Shown here piece after piece: positions 21,424 to 23,408 of a stretch of DNA of 23,408 bases. How positions within the stretch are numbered: position 1 is the stretch's first letter; every line of letters starts with the position of its first letter. The stretch is from JBHENW01 sp046261875. GTDB lineage: Bacteria; Acidobacteriota; Thermoanaerobaculia; UBA5066; Gp7-AA6. Location of the stretch: assembly GCA_046261875.1 (NCBI GenBank), contig JBHENW010000084.1, positions 1-23,408 of the forward strand. The letters are read 5' to 3'. Made by a program: the position numbers and the translations under genes. Under the pieces are notes generated by a model. The model did no database searches. It was given only the letters and a program-made list of their open reading frames with translations, and was not told the DNA's origin.

Positions 21424-21702
21424 GTGGACGCGGTGGAAGACGGCGCCGGGACGCACGTCATCGACATCTTCATGATGTCGATCAAGTGCGGGAACTGCGA
21501 CACGTACCAGACCGTGGTCGGATTCCGGAAGTTTCCGGACAAGAACGTCTACACATACGAGTGCGAAAACGACGTGTGCGACCCCAACGTGACGCGGACG
21601 ATCGTCGAGGTCCCGAGGCATCTGGACAACTCGACCCGGCGCGCCGAGGAGCTTCCCTATTACGAGAAGGAGCCCGAGGAGCCGCCCGGCGAGGGGTCTT
21701 AG
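21424..21702 (+). CDS. Small four-cysteine (zinc-ribbon-like) protein
   Basis: A 92-residue protein from GTG 21424. Residues 20-62 hold IKCGNCDTYQ and YTYECENDVCDPN, i.e. cysteines C22, C25, C47 and C52 in a Cx2C-x21-Cx4C pattern that fits a zinc ribbon or small treble-clef. The tail (70-92) is acidic and Pro/Glu-rich, probably disordered. No signal peptide is seen, so it should be cytoplasmic. I do not recognise the family. A start at ATG 21472 or 21475 would leave only four or five residues before the first cysteine; neither has a Shine-Dalgarno. It is followed 43 bp later by the PaaI-type gene. Confidence 0.68.
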   Translation: MDAVEDGAGTHVIDIFMMSIKCGNCDTYQTVVGFRKFPDKNVYTYECENDVCDPNVTRTIVEVPRHLDNSTRRAEELPYYEKEPEEPPGEGS

Positions 21703-21730
21703 CGCGACACGCCGCCCGGCGCCGTTCCGG

Positions 21731-21736
21731 TAGAAT
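21731..21736 (+). promoter_or_regulatory. Possible -10 element of the PaaI-type gene
   Basis: TAGAAT (5/6) ends 9 nt before ATG 21746. The nine bases between (CGGGCGTTT) contain no Shine-Dalgarno. A start 7-9 nt downstream of the hexamer would give a leaderless or nearly leaderless message. The -35 region is poor. Confidence 0.35.
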
Positions 21737-21745
21737 CGGGCGTTT

Positions 21746-22219
21746 ATGACTGCGAGCACGCTCGCGGGCTCCGTGCGGGAGCTCGCCCCGGACCTGAAGG
21801 ACCGGCTCCGCCGCCGGCTGGAATTCGTTCCCGCCCTCCAGCTCCTCGGCCCGCTGCTCGAGCAGCTGGAGCCGGGCCTCTGCGTTCTGAAGCTTCCGTT
21901 TCGGCGGGAGCTCACCAACGGATCCGGGACCATCCACGGAGGGGTGCTGGCCACGCTCGCCGACACGGCCATGGCGTTCGCCCTCTCCACGAACTTCGAC
22001 GGCAAAATGGGCTTTGCGACCTCGGACCTGACGATTCACTTTCTCCGGCGAGCGCGGAGCGATGTCTGGGCGCGGGCCCGCGTCGTCAAGAAGGGGCGCA
22101 GGGTCAACGTCGGAGAGGTGGACGTCGTGGACGAGCAGGGCGAGTCGGTCGCCCGGGCCATGACGTCGTTCATCCTCACGACCTCATCGTTCGACTATGC
22201 GCCGGAAGAAAGGACCTGA
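21746..22219 (+). CDS. PaaI/YiiD-type thioesterase (hotdog fold)
   Basis: A 157-residue protein. The hotdog thioesterase signature NGSGTIHGGVLATLADTAMAFAL (58-80) is clear, with H64-G-G and D73 at the usual active-site positions. FATSDLTIHFLRRARSD (90-106) and the KKGRRVNVGEVDVVDEQGESVARAMTSFIL ending (115-144) match PaaI-like acyl-CoA thioesterases, which remove CoA from acyl or aromatic acyl thioesters in the cytoplasm. The N-terminal 40 residues are helical and variable. The stop TGA shares one base with the ATG of the NYN-LOTUS gene, so the pair is translationally coupled. The substrate is not shown. Confidence 0.92.
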   Translation: MTASTLAGSVRELAPDLKDRLRRRLEFVPALQLLGPLLEQLEPGLCVLKLPFRRELTNGSGTIHGGVLATLADTAMAFALSTNFDGKMGFATSDLTIHFLRRARSDVWARARVVKKGRRVNVGEVDVVDEQGESVARAMTSFILTTSSFDYAPEERT

Positions 22220-23157
22220 TGGACGAGACGATTCCGTTCCCCGCCGCCGACAACGGCGAGCCCGAGAAGAAGACGCGCCGGCGGCGCGGCGGCGCGCGCC
22301 GCCACAAGACGCGTCCGGCGGAGGAGGTCGCGCAACCGGTGGAGATCCCTCTCCCCGCCCCCCAGGTGTCCCCCGCGCCGGCTCCGGTCAACGTCGGCTC
22401 CGCGCCGCCCGCCCGGGTCGCCGTCGACCAGCGTCTCGGGCTCTTCATCGACTTCGAGAACATCGCCCTCGGGGTGCGCGACGCGCAATACAAGAAGTTC
22501 GACATCAACCTCGTGCTCCAGCGGCTGATCGAGAAGGGCCGCATCGTGTTCAAGAAGGCGTACGCCGACTGGACGCGGTACTCCGAATACAAGCGCGAGT
22601 TCCACGAAGCAGCGATCGAGCTCGTGGACATCCCGCAGCGCAACTACACGGGGAAGAATTCCGCCGACATCCGCATGGTCGTCGACGCCATGGACCTGGC
22701 GACCTCGAAGGGACACATCACGACCTTCGTCATCTGCTCCGGCGACTCGGACTTTTCGCCCCTGGTATCCAAGCTCAAGGAGAACGACAAGGCGGTGATC
22801 GGCCTGGGGGTGAAGAACTCGACCTCGAATCTCCTCATCTCCAACTGCGACGAGTTCATCTTCTACGAAGACCTCGTGCGCGAGACTCGCGCCCTGCCCT
22901 CCATCGAGAACCTGCCGAAGAAGAAGCAGGAGGCCTTCCGCCTCATGCTCGATTCCATCCAGGCCCTCCAGCGCGAGGGATACGACGTGCTCTGGGGCTC
23001 CATGATCAAGCAGACCATGCAGCGCAAGCAGCCGTACTTCAGCGAGTCCTACTACGGGTACCGCTCCTTCTCCGAGCTCCTCGAGGACGCCCAGCGGTAT
23101 GGGCTGATCACGATGAAGAAGGACGCGAAGAGCGGCGGCTACATCATCTCGGCGTAG
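22219..23157 (+). CDS. NYN-domain putative ribonuclease with C-terminal LOTUS (OST-HTH) domain
   Basis: A 312-residue cytoplasmic protein. An N-terminal basic tail (17-32, KKTRRRRGGARRHKTR) and a Pro/Ala linker (38-66) lead to a NYN (PIN-like) nuclease domain at about 72-222. Its acidic metal-binding residues are visible: D78 in LFIDFENI, D150 and D156 in KNSADIRMVVDAMDL, and D176/D178 in ICSGDSDFSPLV. Residues 236-312 (EAFRLMLDSIQAL ... GYRSFSELLEDAQRYGLITM ... GGYIISA) form a winged-helix LOTUS/OST-HTH domain, which binds RNA in characterised proteins. An RNA-cleaving role is therefore inferred. The start has AAAGGA just ahead and overlaps the thioesterase stop by one base. The target RNA is unknown. 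Confidence 0.92.
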   Translation: MDETIPFPAADNGEPEKKTRRRRGGARRHKTRPAEEVAQPVEIPLPAPQVSPAPAPVNVGSAPPARVAVDQRLGLFIDFENIALGVRDAQYKKFDINLVLQRLIEKGRIVFKKAYADWTRYSEYKREFHEAAIELVDIPQRNYTGKNSADIRMVVDAMDLATSKGHITTFVICSGDSDFSPLVSKLKENDKAVIGLGVKNSTSNLLISNCDEFIFYEDLVRETRALPSIENLPKKKQEAFRLMLDSIQALQREGYDVLWGSMIKQTMQRKQPYFSESYYGYRSFSELLEDAQRYGLITMKKDAKSGGYIISA

Positions 23158-23194
23158 CCGAGCCGAAGCGAAACGGGGGCGTCGAGACCGGCCG

Positions 23195-23408
23195 GTGCCC
23201 CGCCCCGATCCCCGCCGCTGCCCCTGGGCCGGCGGCCACCCGCTTCTGACGGAGTATCACGACGTCGAGTGGGGCGTGCCCGTCGCCGACGAACGCCGCC
23301 TCTTCGAGCTGCTCTGCCTCGAAGGCGCCCAGGCGGGTTTGAGTTGGCTGACCATCCTCCGCAAGCGCGAGGGCTATCGGCGGGCGTTTGCGGGATTCGA
23401 CCCGGACG
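23195..23408 (+). CDS. tag: DNA-3-methyladenine glycosylase I, N-terminal part (cut by the window end)
   Basis: Seventy-one codons from GTG 23195 run off the window edge. The family start RRCPWAGGHPLLTEYHDVEWGVPVADERRLFELLCLEGAQAGLSWLTILRKREGYRRAF is unmistakable. C9 and H22 match the first two zinc ligands of E. coli Tag (C4, H17), and E43 and W51 match its base-pocket residues E38 and W46. The enzyme removes 3-methyladenine from alkylated DNA, the first step of base excision repair. It starts 37 bp after the NYN-LOTUS stop on the same strand and may be co-transcribed. No upstream ATG in frame was found. Confidence 0.94.
   Translation, partial: MPRPDPRRCPWAGGHPLLTEYHDVEWGVPVADERRLFELLCLEGAQAGLSWLTILRKREGYRRAFAGFDPD

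Overview
The window reads as a chromosomal segment of a high-GC, Gram-negative (diderm) bacterium. The outer membrane is shown by an LPS-assembly lipoprotein (LptE) and a complete Tol-Pal gene set. The high GC, the GTG/TTG starts, the SpoIVB-type (S55) secreted protease and the gene mix suggest Acidobacteriota or a nearby phylum. That placement is inference, because no rRNA or other decisive marker lies in the window. Coding density is very high. The longest gaps are about 180 bp (1287-1465) and 234 bp (13756-13989), so no stretch over 300 bases lacks a gene. I see no tRNA, rRNA, CRISPR array, insertion sequence or phage gene.

Layout. (a) 1-1286, plus strand: tail of lumazine synthase (ribH), nusB, and a secreted transglutaminase-like protein, tightly packed. 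(b) 1466-4506, plus: leuS followed by lptE with overlapping stop and start. (c) 9648-4509, minus: tolQ, tolR, a TonB/TolA-like protein, tolB, pal, cpoB (ybgF), then rpsT only 26 bp behind cpoB; rpsT meets lptE tail to tail with 2 bp between stop codons. (d) 9692-13755, plus: an S55 protease-like secreted protein and a large secreted beta-propeller protein, joined by a GTGA overlap. (e) 13990-18417, plus: a dipeptide/oligopeptide-type binding lipoprotein, two permeases (no ATPases), coaD, and a YbgC-type thioesterase. (f) 21382-18436, minus: a small secreted protein, ygfZ, an EamA transporter and a GT2 glycosyltransferase, separated by only 4-7 bp. (g) 21424-23408, plus: a small four-cysteine protein, a PaaI-type thioesterase, a NYN-LOTUS putative ribonuclease, and the start of tag (3-methyladenine DNA glycosylase I).

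How the genes work together. Most of the window serves the envelope: LptE for LPS export, Tol-Pal for outer-membrane constriction and integrity, and secreted proteins (protease-like, propeller, transglutaminase-like) plus a peptide-type importer. The rest is housekeeping: translation, transcription antitermination, CoA synthesis, Fe-S/folate-related YgfZ, and DNA repair. Several genes (leuS, the peptide-binding lipoprotein, the four-cysteine protein, the PaaI thioesterase) show a -10-like hexamer 6-9 nt before the start codon and no usable Shine-Dalgarno in the predicted transcript, which suggests leaderless mRNAs. The least explained part is the S55-protease/propeller pair, whose protease motifs occur in the reverse order to Bacillus SpoIVB.
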